A stretch of 64,000 nucleotides of DNA from assembly GCA_958009085.1 (NCBI GenBank), contig OY253670.1, positions 372,001 to 436,000 of the forward strand, in the 5' to 3' direction. Position 1 is the stretch's first letter; each line of letters opens with the position of its first letter. Position numbers and translations under genes: made by a program. The notes under the pieces were generated by a model that made no database searches, was not told the DNA's origin, and saw nothing but the letters and a program-made list of their open reading frames with translations. Source of the stretch: Protoeuglena noctilucae. Its lineage: Eukaryota; Chlorophyta; Pedinophyceae; Marsupiomonadales; Marsupiomonadaceae. Of this stretch, positions 1 through 10,005 are shown one piece after another.

Positions 1-400
1 CTCGCTACGATGGGTTTGGACGTCACATTCATGAGCGAACCCGTCGGCCCCGGCTGCAGAGCCTCAGATGCGTGCGGGGGGCAAGAGAAAGCGAGCATAG
101 CCCAGATGCGCGCTTGCCCCAACGCTAGGCTCCCTCGCAAGCTTGCCGATCCCACTGGTGTCCCGTCGAGATAATGAATCGACTGGACTTTTCATCCAAG
201 CCGTTTTCCTGCGACTCACCGGCACGCCTGCGCAGGAAACTTAGTTCGTTTAGCGCTGTCCAGCCACCGAAGCTGGCCCATTGTTCACCAGCAAGACGTG
301 GACCAGTTGGAGTGTCGATAGCGGCCACCTTTGTCCTCCATCGCAAGCGGCTCGGGGGAGAGGGAGCGCGTCAAGAAGGGTCGCACACGATTCCGCGCTG
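1..400. other. No supported gene
   Basis: I see no conserved protein block, RNA gene or repeat in this stretch. It is the upstream flank of the first gene and may hold its promoter, but no motif can be defended. Confidence 0.4.
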
Positions 401-1451
401 ATGGCGCAGGAAGCGGCGGCGGGCGCAAAGCCCACGCTCGCCGCTCTCGTCCAGCAGGCGCTGCAGGTGCTGGCAACGCGGAGCCGCGACGCCACCGTGG
501 CTTCTGCCTTGCGTCGCTTTCTCTGCACCCCGCGCCGAGTGCGCTGGCTCCAGACGGCCTCGTGGCTCATGGTCCCTGACTCTGTGCGCGCAGAATCAGG
601 GCGGTGTGAAGGAAAAGGGCAGCGAACGACAGCGCCTCTTCGACTTTGCGCCCGAGAACGTCAGCAAGGATGTGAGGGACGGCGCGTGATTGTCATTCGC
701 TTTTGACACCCTAGCGCGCCTCTAACGCTGGCTCTCTTGCGTCTGCAGGACTCGGAGTACGCGAAGCTGCTGCAGGCGATTGAGGAGGGGCATGGCGCGA
801 GGAAGGTTCACTACATCCACGCGCGCGGGGCCATGGACCGCGGCGACTTGGGGTGGATGAGTGAGCTTCAGGAGCGCCAGGCGCACGGTGAGCTCGCGGC
901 CGTGGAGAAAGAGAAGCGGCTCTTCAAGAAGCTCAAGCAGCAGTCGGTCGTGGAGGCCCCAGCCGCGGTGAGCTGCGCGCCGCTGAAGCCGCCCTGCGAT
1001 CACGATTCGCTACTCTATAGATACGTCTTGCCGCACAGGAGAAAAAGGGGCGCAGAACTGTCCCACGTCCTTCGCTGCTGTGCCTGAAAATCTTCTGCAC
1101 CCTCCCGCGCCGCAGGTGGACCCTCCCGGCCCGTCTCCTGCCGCGCTATCTCTTTTAGCTGGCAAGAAGGAGACGAGGAAGCGGGCGGCGGTGAAGATGG
1201 TGAAGAAGAGGGGCGCAGAGGCGGAGGGGACCGGGGCAGGGGATGAGGAGGGTGTCTCCGCGGTTAGCGGGGATCAAAGGGGCGTAAGCGGAAGCGTGGG
1301 GGACAGCAGGGAAGAAGGGAGCGGGGAGCGCGCGAGGAAGCGCAGCCGGGGAGGCGACGAGGAGGCAAGTGCGGGCAGCGAGGGCGATGGGGCGGGGGTG
1401 GGGGGGCTGGGGGGTTTGTTGGGGAACTACGGGAGCGACGAAGAAGACTGA
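401..1451 (+). CDS. NIP30/FAM192A (PSME3-interacting)-like nuclear protein
   Basis: Multi-exon model. The ATG is at 401; an internal exon begins after the CAG at about 592. The central exon (about 748-966) encodes a charged helix containing DLGWMSELQERQ and EKEKRLFKKLKQQ, and it ends at a GTGAGC donor. The last exon (from about 1116) has SLLAGKKETRKRAAVK, a long acidic and basic low-complexity stretch, and ends in GLLGNYGSDEED. This order resembles the NIP30 family, which binds the PA28-gamma proteasome activator in animal nuclei: a coiled segment, then an LLAG-basic patch, then an acidic Gly/Ser tail. The N-terminal exon boundary is uncertain; a GTGCTGG donor near 464 is one option. The resemblance is motif-level only. 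Confidence 0.42.
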
Positions 1452-1735
1452 CGGGAGCGTACGGACAATGCATGGCAGTTGAGGGTCCTTACTTGAGGCA
1501 TTGGGGGTTGCGGGGCCCATGTTAATGGCCTCGCAACGTACAGATTACACCGCATGTCCATCCTTGTCGCCCACTCGTCCCAGCATTTGAAACGGACATC
1601 TAGACACAACATCCATTGGGCTTTCTCACCCAGTCCAGCCCTACAGTGCCGGGGCACATGCCATCCAGTGCTGCAGTCAGGTCACAGACCAGCTTCTCAC
1701 TCACAAGATCCCCTTGAATTCAAATATTGTCTCCC

Positions 1736-3033
1736 TCACAGCTCGTCGGGCAACTGGTACGTCTCGATCTCCCCCGCCTTGTGCTTTGCGTTGTTCATCG
1801 TGCCCCCGCCTTGGAACAAAATCCCCTGCCCCGCGACCCACTGCGCGTTGCTGTTCTGTGGCCACATACGAGTTGCGAAAGTGGAATGGAATGCAAACAA
1901 TTCGATATAAGACGAAGGTGATAAAAGAGTACGCCACTCCCTCATCAGATTCTGACATTGCCTCAGCACAGAGATCGCGTCTCACCGCGACCGGGTGCGC
2001 AGCCACTTCCAGGTGGTGTGCCAGGGGCATGCCGTACTGCACGTTGTGCGTGATCAGGAAGCGACCAGATGCCGCGTTTTCCAAGTACACCTGCGCACCA
2101 TAAACCACCGATGCTTGTTGGCGTCACGCCCGTGCCACAACACGTTCCCACCGCCATCTCTCATTTGCCCAGAAACTCGCCTTGGACCCCAGCTTCCACT
2201 CGCCCCTGCTGTCCGTGTGCACAATCCACTCGGAGTTGTCCCGGAGGTCGCCCTCTTCAGCCTGTGGGCTCAAAGACAGACGCACCGCACTGCCGACCAG
2301 GTCCCACGCATGAGCGATGCCACGCATGATCGGTGCCATCCCAGCGCTGCGCTGCCGCGATTCCGTAACAACAATTCGCACGCTGTTGTTATCCCTGTAC
2401 CTTGATGACGCTGACTTCGTGGCTTTGGGAGAGGGGCGACGCGTGCGACGTGGACGTCAGCCATCGCCCCATCGGGAGGTGCCGGATGCGCACCGCCTGC
2501 CCGTCCTTGATCCTGCGGAATAGACGGCACGAAGCGCTATCTGTGTGACGGCAGCACATCCCGGCGCTTCCCAGCCTGTGCCATCTCGAGCAGTGCGATG
2601 TCGATCGTGCTGCAGCCGGCAGCCCCTCGCCTGTCTCCCTGACCGCACGGCTCGCTCCTGGTGCCGTGGATGGTCCAGTACGTCGATGACGTCGAAGACT
2701 CCCCCTCCATGATGCTCGACACGACCAGATTGCCGCTCCCACCTCCCCCATACGTCACCTGGGGGCATAGGCGTCGTCGGGCACTCACGCGACTGGACGG
2801 ATGCAGTTTCGGTGACTCGTGGCTGATATTGACGGCGTCGGTGCCGAGCTTCGCGGATCGGAGGCCCAGGCGCGGCTCGGCAGCCAACGCACCTCGTTGG
2901 CCAGCATCTTGACGCCGAGACCCGCATGGATCAACTTGATAGGGCTCCCACACGTCACATACGCGGTTGCTCCGAGCGTCGCAGCCGGCAGGAGCAGCAG
3001 AGAAGCCGCGGCTGCGACGCACAAGAGCGCCAT
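1736..3033 (-). CDS. SDF2: SDF2-like ER luminal MIR-domain protein
   Basis: Six exons: 3033-2893, 2758-2631, 2512-2401, 2261-2181, 2090-1986 and 1855-1736. The product starts with a hydrophobic signal peptide (MALLCVAAAASLLLLPAATLG). MIR repeats follow: AYVTCGSPIKLIH with a GGGGSGN loop; VRIRHLPMGRWLTS with SPLSQSHEVSV; and YLENAASGRFLITHN with MPLAHHLEV. It ends in LPDEL, a KDEL/HDEL-like ER retrieval signal. SDF2 proteins act in the ER lumen with Hsp40/BiP and protein O-mannosylation quality control. Phases agree at every joint. Introns 2 (donor at 2630, CAG|GCGAGG) and 4 (donor at 2180, AAG|GCGAGT) are GC-AG. The family match rests on repeat order, signal peptide and retrieval tail together. 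Confidence 0.88.
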
Positions 3034-3520
3034 AGCGCTCCCGGGCTTCTGGAACCGGAGCCACTGGCGCGGAGTACGAGGCAGAGGATGCGGCTCTCGT
3101 GTGGGGCGCAGCTTCGCATTAATTTTGATAGGCGAATGGTTCTGCGCCCGCAGGACGAAGGCGGGGTAAGTTTTTTTGCGCCAGAACTCAGTGTCACAAG
3201 CACGCCAGTGATCTCCTCCTGGAGGCTCCCAGCGCATTGTCATCTCGACTGCGTTGCCAGTCCGCTACTGAAGCCACTGCCGCTATTGCCGGGAGCAGGG
3301 GGCTGTCACAGAGTGTAACTCAGCAGCGGAGCGCCAGCTAGGGCCCAAACCTGGCAGCCTCTGTTGGACGCCGCGCGCGGGCACCAGGACACGATGCAGG
3401 GGGGCGCGGGGCCCGTGCTCCGGCACATATGGTCAGCCGCCGGCAGCCGCGTTGACCAGCCTCCCGCGCCGGGGGAGAGCCGCCGCGTTTTCGTAGCTCA
3501 GGCCGTTGCATCATCTCCCA
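3034..3520. other. Divergent intergenic region, SDF2 / RH22-like
   Basis: This region lies between two divergently transcribed genes, so it should contain both promoters. I see no TATA-like box, repeat or RNA gene I would defend. Confidence 0.4.
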
Positions 3521-6354
3521 ATGCAGCGAATCGCACCTGCCTTTCCCGCAGCGGCGCGGTGTGGATGCGGGTGTCTAGACCCGCGTCGCTGCTCGCCCCA
3601 CCTCGCGCTCTCGCGCCGCTGGGAGGTATCCCCGCGCTGCGCCGGCCGTGCCGTGATACGTGGATTGCATGCGCAGCACAGAAGTCATCCGCTGGACTCA
3701 ACGACCGCCAAGCACGCCCCGCGAGGTGTGCAGGAGACAGCTCATGTCTCGCAGCCCCTGCGCCGCCCACGCGCCACATTTCGTCGCTCTTTTCCAACTG
3801 ACCTGCACTCTGTTGTCTTCGCAGCACACAAGCTGTCTCCTTCCTCTCGGAGCGCACCTGGCCGGACTTGGGAGTGTCCCCGACCGTCGCTGCAGCTCTG
3901 TCCCGCGCCGGTTTCCCCGCTCCCGCGCACATCCAGGCGCGCTCCGTGCCGAGGATCCTCTCCGGCGGCACGGCGGTGGTCGCCGCGGAGACAGGGTCGG
4001 GCAAACCCTCAGCTACGTGGTCCCTGTGGTGGACACGGTCGTGCGGCTCGCGGGGCCACAGCCAGCCGCGGCAGTCGACAAGCGCAACCACGACCCTTTC
4101 TCACACGGACCCAAGGCCCTCATTCTCCTCCCGACGGGCATCCTCTGCGACCAGGCACGGCATTGCAGAGGACAACAGGACAGGCGCGTTTGTGCTCGTT
4201 CGCACCGCGTGCGACACAGCCCATCTCTGGCCCGCTCCAATCCCCGCAGGTTATCGGCGTGATCCACAGCCTGGCGGGCGACGCGGGTGCGCCTCTGGTG
4301 GAGGCAGCCAAGCTGAGCTCTGCCAGCATCCCAGGGTATGTGCCTGACGTGCTTGTGACCACCCCCGCGGCACTGCTGTCCTTCTGGCGCAACGTCTCGG
4401 TGGGGTATCCCCGGGGCTGGATGTCGCGAGAAAATTTGCTGGCGTCCGTTCGAATCGTCGTGCTGGATGAGGCCGACCTGGTGCTCACGGGTGAGGCGAT
4501 TACTGAAGCCGGGGCTGGTTGCGGGTCGACAGGCTGGTGTATGTGGTGGTTCTTGCGAGACGTTGTGAGAGGTTTCTGACTATGTCCTTCTTTGCCTTGC
4601 TTCTTTCGACCATCGCTACAGCGCGATGGTAAGGCAAGCCAGGGCACGTGCAGCTGTGATGCATGCTGCAGCTCCTCACTTCCCCGTCTCTGTGTCGCTC
4701 TCCGCAGCGAGTGCGCGCGCGTCGGAGCAGGTGCTGGAGATGCTGAGGCTGGACGACCGAAGGCGCACGGCGCGCATGTGCCAGGCGCAGATGGGGATCG
4801 GGCCCGACGAGTGGGAGGCAATCAGCTCACACAAGCGGCAAGTGGCATACGACGAGGGCGTCGCGGCCTTCCTGGTGAGCAGGGGGGTATGCTTGCTGCA
4901 GGACGCCCGATGTCTGGTGGTACGCTTGCTGCATAGATGGTAGCCATCGTAATCTGGGCTTTGCCGGTTTTGTTCGCTTGCGAGCAAGCACTTGAGGGAG
5001 CGCTGCTTCGCATTCCTCGCTCCTGGTCATATCTTTCATACCGTTCCCAGGAGTTGATGGAGAGGCCGGGACGTCCCCAGGCGGAGTCGGAGCCTTTCTA
5101 CTGGTCGCGGCAGTACGTGTTCGTGGGTGCGACGATTCCGGACACGGGGGCCAAGGGGGTGGCGTCGAGCATCATGGAGCGCGCCCCGCACGCGGCCTGG
5201 ATTGAGGGCCAGGTGGGTGTGACGCGTGAGCTTGAAATTTTCGAAAAATTCGAAGCAGCGCGCAGGTCTGATGTGCGGTGACACGCTATCGATGTCCCAT
5301 GCGCGCCGCTGTGCTTCATATCGTCTGCAGGAGCTGCACCAGTCAAAGCGCGTGGTGGCGCATTCGTTTGTGCGAGTCACAGACGACACCTGGGCAGAGG
5401 AGCTGGTGCGGGCCGTCAGGGGAGATGCCACGCGGGGTCGGAATGCGAAGGCCGGGCGCGCTGGCGGTGCGGTGGGTTCGGGGGACCGAGATGGGGACCG
5501 AGAAGGCGCAGCCACGGGCGGTGACGGGGCGGGCGGGACGGGGGCGGGAGAGGAGGGCGGGGGCCGGACGATGGTGTTCGCCAAGAGCAAAGGCGGCGCG
5601 GACGAGGCCGCGATGGTGCTCGCCAGGGCCGGGTGCGATGTCCTGCTCTACCACAATGGTTTGCCGGTCGAGGAGCGGGATTCGGCACTGCGGTGAGGGG
5701 CGTGGCTGGGACGGCGGGACTTGCAACAGACATTAAGCACTTGCTGTACTGCTGCCGGCTCCACTTGCTGTACTGCTGCCGGCTCCATGATGTGAGCGCA
5801 CGGGTTACCTTGTCGACTGCCCTGTGCCCCGGGGTGACCTTCACTGCATGTTGAGTCGCGATGCCCATCACCCTTTCGCTCTCAGGGCTTTCCGCGGGAC
5901 TCCGGGCAGCCTTCTGGTGTGCACGGACTCGGCGTCGCGTGGCCTGGACATCCCAGGGGTCGATCACGTGGTGCAAGCGGACTTCGCGTCGACCGCCGTC
6001 GACTTTTTGCATCGCACGGGGCGCACCGCGCGCGCCGATCGGCCCGGGCGCGTCACGTCGCTTTATACCGACGCCGACGCGGCTCTGGCGGGGGCCATCC
6101 GTGACGCCGTGGCCGCGCACAAGCCGGTGGAGGCGTGTTTCAGCCGGAACCGCAGTTTCCGGAAGAAAGTGAAGCGCAGGGGGGAGGATTACATCAAGGA
6201 GCGCATCCACATGAGTAAGAGGATAGCTGGGATAGTAGCGGCCTCTTCGCTGGCAGGGAGCGTGCTTAAATCGCCATGCAATGTGAGCCATCCTTTTCTG
6301 GCACTGCCTGGCCCTCTGCTGGCGAACAGAAGAACCTGCCGCGCTGGTCACTGA
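3521..6354 (+). CDS. RH22-like DEAD-box RNA helicase (frameshift in motif I)
   Basis: Secure exons: 3827-4154, 4251-4490, about 4708-4870, 5051-5210, 5331-5692 and 5886 to about 6211 or 6354. The first exon, possibly from ATG 3521 with an Arg/Ala-rich presequence, is uncertain. Helicase motifs: Q-motif region [14 protein letters not shown], motif I AETGSGK, Ia-like [12 protein letters not shown], Ib-like TTPAALL, motif [11 protein letters not shown], motif III GATIP, motif [14 protein letters not shown], motif [10 protein letters not shown]. The Ia variant, [15 protein letters not shown] and the HAAWIEG block match plant RH22 (organellar 50S assembly) better than other DEAD proteins, so an organellar ribosome-assembly role is inferred. 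The frame breaks inside motif I at 4003-4007: one A more would restore [12 protein letters not shown]. The intron after LCDQ starts with GC (CAG|GCACGG at 4155). An acidic/Gly insert precedes the [10 protein letters not shown] block. Confidence 0.82.
5738..5785 (+). repeat. 24-bp tandem duplication in an RH22-like intron
   Basis: Two adjacent identical 24-base units lie in the intron between the exons ending at 5692 and starting at 5886. The unit contains TTGCTGTACTGCTGCCGG. A looser direct repeat (GCTTGCTGCA, about 38 bases apart) lies just after an earlier donor of the same gene, at 4893-4935. Confidence 0.9.
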
Positions 6355-6853
6355 TGCTACTTCTCTCTCGCAACCTGTGGTCCCGATTTTCTTCGCCATC
6401 GGTGTGGTGGGCGCGGAGTCTGGGCCATCTTTTGGAACACAGCAAAACACAGTAGGATTGAGGTTTGGCGCACACCAACGTCTCGTCAGCGAATACCTCG
6501 TGTCGTACAAAGCAGGAGAGATACGGCTGGCGCCGCCCGCGTGTTTCTTTCGAGAGCTTTGGCGCTAACAGTCCGGACAGCATTCACGCAAGGTGCGCCC
6601 CTCTGGAGCCTCGGAAAAGCGTTTCGATTGCAAATTAAGTGCCTCATCCTTTTCCTATCAAAGCAATGAACCGATTAATGGCATCTTGTGTCCAGAAAGC
6701 TGCTCAGGGGCTGAGAGCGCGCACGCGCAAGGGTCGTGCTTGCAGCCCCTCCCCGCGTCCCATCTCAACACCATCTGCGTCTCACCTCTCATAAAAGGGT
6801 ACCACTAACAACAATATATCTATTCAGCACGTCCGCCTCGCCGCAGAGGCTCC
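6355..6853. other. Intergenic, no supported gene
   Basis: This holds the 3' flank of the RH22-like gene and the 5' flank of the next gene. It is locally less GC-rich around 6640-6830. No conserved coding block or RNA gene was seen. Confidence 0.4.
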
Positions 6854-8363
6854 ATGGCGCTCGCGGGCCAGGGCGCACAAGCGCTCGCCTTCGCGTCGTC
6901 TGGCCTGACGTCCTTCGCTCTCCAGGCCGCGTGCGTCGGGGGCGGGCGTTTTCTGGCGAGCATAGCGTCCGGCGAGGCCACTTCTCGGGCCACGAGCAGC
7001 GCTCCCGGCTCCACCCAGGGCAGCGTGACTGCGCGGACTGCCACCTCCGCAAGTGAGCCCGCCCTCTCTCGCTATCCCTCCCACACCACCTCCACACCCT
7101 TGTGGTAATTACTTACACGTGTTGCACGCGTCCGACCACACCCCAGGTCTTGAGCATGGCCACGCGGACGAGCGCGTACAATCGGGGGCCCAGTCCGGCG
7201 CACGCCCGCTGCCCCTGCCGACGGTTCAGGTCACAGCCGCGGAGGAGATCCAGAGCCTCGCCAAGAAGCGCTACGGGATAGCCAAGAAGCTTGCTCTCAA
7301 GGTCATTAACAAGAAGCTCGTCCTGCGCTTCCTGGCCAGGCGTCTGAGGTGGGGCGTGCGTGTCGACTTAGCAGCCTCTGCTACGGCGTACGTCCCTGCA
7401 CGCGGCGACCGCAGCAACATCTTCAGCAGCATGCGATGTGACCGAGCGCTGCATAGGTGTGCTGCACGCATGCAAGTGCTGCGCTGTCCGCGTGATCCCC
7501 GCAGCATTGCCGTCCCCGTCTACGGCCTCTACTCTGGCAGCAAGCTCCTCCGCAACGACATACGCCGATCGATCCGCGAGGCCGACGATGGGCTCCCGGA
7601 GGTGTGCGCCGTGCAGTGCAGCCCCGCCCGCCACTCGCTGTCGATTCGCCCCGCGCCCTTCGCCCTTCGCCACGCAACGCTGACTGACCTTTGCAAACAC
7701 ATAGCCCTGCGTTCCGTGTCCCCAGGCGTCCCGTGCCTTCGCGGCATGCGCCTTCCTCGACCTCATCGACGTGTCATGCCAGACCGTCGTGTTATCGTCC
7801 CTCATGGTCAGCCTGTTTGGGTAAGCACCGAACCCGCCACATCCACATCGCCTGCGCCCTGAGGCAGCCTCTTTTACCTTGCGGTCAACTTTCTACTGCA
7901 AGCTGACCGCTCGCCTGGACGCCCCCACCTGCAGGGCCGGCATCCCCGTCCACCCCGCCCTGGTCGGCGTGTGCGACAAGATGGCCATCAGCGCGTCTGT
8001 CATCTCCACGGCAATGGTGAGATACAGATAGCTAATCCATAAGGAGACGGGTTACATGACAAGGGCCCCCATGATTGGACGACCATCCACCCCTCGCCCC
8101 TCCTGTGGTTGCGGTGGCGTGTGAGGCTGACGCGTTCCTTTGCGCAGGGATTATACGGAGAGCACGTGGCCTTGCATCGGCTGTACCCCGCGGAGGCGAC
8201 CGAGGCCCTCGCAAACATCGCCCGGGGCCTGGACGCAGCGCCGGGAGCGCCGGTGTTGTCGCCGCCGATGGAAGAGGGAGAGGTCGGGGAGCTGAGCGAC
8301 GCGGAGTGGGAGGCCAGGGAAGAACAACGTGCCAAGGCCAAGGCTGAAAGGAGAGAATCGTGA
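6854..8363 (+). CDS. Unrecognised multi-exon membrane-associated protein
   Basis: Six exons with consistent phases: 6854-7050, 7147 to about 7349, about 7503-7602, about 7729-7820, about 7936-8016, and about 8148-8363. The product begins MALAGQGAQALAFASSG. A Lys/Arg-rich helix follows (EEIQSLAKKRYGIAKKLAL, then VINKKLVLRFLARRLR), then a hydrophobic core: IAVPVYGLYSGSKLLRNDIR, FAACAFLDLIDVSCQTVVLS, HPALVGVCDKMAISASVIST. It ends in an acidic tail (EEGEVGELSDAEWEAREE). The alternating hydrophobic helices suggest a small membrane or membrane-bound protein. I do not recognise the family. The alternation of exons with GTGAG donors and CAG acceptors makes the gene itself credible. Confidence 0.6.
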
Positions 8364-8509
8364 TACTAGAAGAATGCTGCACACGAATGACGCCTGACGC
8401 GTGTAGCGGTCGAATGAATTGGCTGTTGCGCAGCCCTACGCCGGATCCAGTTTCCTGTTGACCTCCAATACGTAGTGCTGCCGGCCATTGGGGCGTAGCG
8501 GCGCCCTCA

Positions 8510-9805
8510 ATGGCTGACGGGGCCTCTGAATGGACGATCGTCACAACGTCCCGCAAGCGCCCCAAGCCAGCTGAGTTGAAGCGGGTGCTTCATGATGCTA
8601 GCTATGAGAAGCCAAGGGACTGCTCCGCTGAGGATTTGGCATCCAGCGTCCCCCAGGAAAGGCAGCCCTAGCATCCTCGCGCGTTTGGCCAAACCGGCAC
8701 GCCATCCACGAGCCGATAGGCCCGCCGCTGCTCTGTGCAGACGTGAATGGTTGTTATTATTCGTTGGAGATGCGCTCATAGCATGAAAGCGGCTCCCTAC
8801 GCTGCAGTACGGACCGGACGAGGTCCAGCGCCTTGTCGGCGCCGCGGTGCGCAAGGTGGAGGATTGCAAAAGAGAGGTTGAGGCACATCCGGTCCTTGCA
8901 TCAGTCGTGGAGGCCGTGAACACCGCGTTGTCGCACGGACGCACGCCGACAGGCAACGCAGCCCAGGCGGACGGCGTCGCCGGTGACCGATCGACGCGGG
9001 CCGCACAACGGCGTTTATCGATGCTCCTGTCGCCGCCTTAAATATGTGCCCGTTGCGGAGCGCAGGGACATGGGAGCACATCGAGGAGATTGTCGTGTAC
9101 GGCCTTGGGAGCCCCCACGAGTCGAGGACGTCGCGATACCAGCTCGCCCTCGTGTGCGCTCTCCAGGCGCGGGCTCCACGGTTACGTAAACCGCCCCTTC
9201 TCTTCGACCCCATCTTCAGGTATGGCTGAGCGGGGACTTAACATCAAGGGGTCAGAGCCCGGCGTCTACGGCTGTACGCTTGCTCGACTCTCTCTCTGCG
9301 ATCTCCGCGCAGCGAGGTGGACAAGGGCGTGTTATTGGCGCTGGGGATGTCGGTGATACCGGAGAACGAGAGTGGCAGGCGGCGCGTGGGTGCCACGGAG
9401 GGCGGTGTGTCGCTCTTCTACCTCGCGCACTGCGAGAGCCACATCTGCGAAGCCCTGCTCGATGCCAACTGGGAAGAGGGCGCGATCCGGAGACTCGTGT
9501 TGCTCGGCAACAGCTTCGCGACGTACCAGGACCGCTGGGCCCTGCCGTCCGCCCAGGTCGGACGTGTCCGGCCCGAAAAGGCGAGCATGGGTCTGGGGTG
9601 GGTCAGGGAGGTATGCCCGCTGCACATATGGGGGAGGGAGACCGTCGCAGTCGTAACGAGTGTCGCTGCTGGCCTCCCGCAGCTGCTGTCACTGGTGCAG
9701 AGAGGCGCGGTGGTGGAGAGGCGTGTGGACGAGTGCGGGTTCCCCGACATCTCCGCGTTCAACGACATGTCCGCTCATGCCTTCGGATGGGCGGCGGGGG
9801 TCTGA
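8510..9805 (+). CDS. SRR1-like domain protein
   Basis: The first exon begins at ATG 8510 (MADGASEWTIVTTSRKRPK), the Trp and basic opening typical of SRR1 proteins. Later exons: about 8803 on (YGPDEVQRLVGAAVRKVEDC); 9070 to about 9220 (IVVYGLGSPHESRTSRYQLA, then FDPIF); and about 9315-9805 (EVDKGVLLALGMSVIPENE, FYLAHCESHICEALLDANW, RLVLLGNSF, FNDMSAHAFGW). These are the SRR1 core blocks: the GLGSP nucleotide-like loop, the FDP segment, the HC block and the GNSF block. SRR1 proteins affect circadian and light signalling in Arabidopsis and transcription or haem-related regulation elsewhere; the biochemical role is unsettled. The splice between 9540 and 9700 is ambiguous because the frame stays open. 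Confidence 0.82.
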
Positions 9806-9851
9806 AGCGGGACCGAGCCGCGCGCGTCCTGACGGTCTGGTGGCATCGCAG

Positions 9852-9952
9852 CGACGACGCTCGCTCAACAGGGCGGGGACGTGCCGGGGCTGCTGTGGGG
9901 GAACGTGGTGCTCGCGGGTGGCGTGGCAGCCGCGATGCCAGACGACAGGCCA
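9852..9952 (+). pseudogene. Inverted ARP6 C-terminal exon
   Basis: On the plus strand this interval is bounded by an acceptor-like CTGAC...GCATCGCAG and a GTGAGC donor. It reads TLAQQGGDVPGLLWGN followed by VVLAGGVAAAMPDDR. That is the actin-family block corresponding to the conserved NIVLTGGxxxxPGFxxR of ARP6. The rest of ARP6 lies immediately beyond on the minus strand (10006-11508), and no equivalent block exists on the minus strand here. It therefore looks like an ARP6 exon flipped by a small inversion, real or from assembly. The exact joint and phase to the preceding exon are ambiguous. Confidence 0.5.
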
Positions 9953-10005
9953 GTGAGCACTGCGCGCGCCCGGCGGCATGCGACCCATGTGGCCCCGCGA
10001 CGCAC

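Noticed and set aside
4128-4154. Degenerate motif Ia ([10 protein letters not shown]) as a sign of gene decay
   Set aside because: RH22-type helicases normally deviate here (PNVMLCEQ-like), so it is a family trait and not damage.
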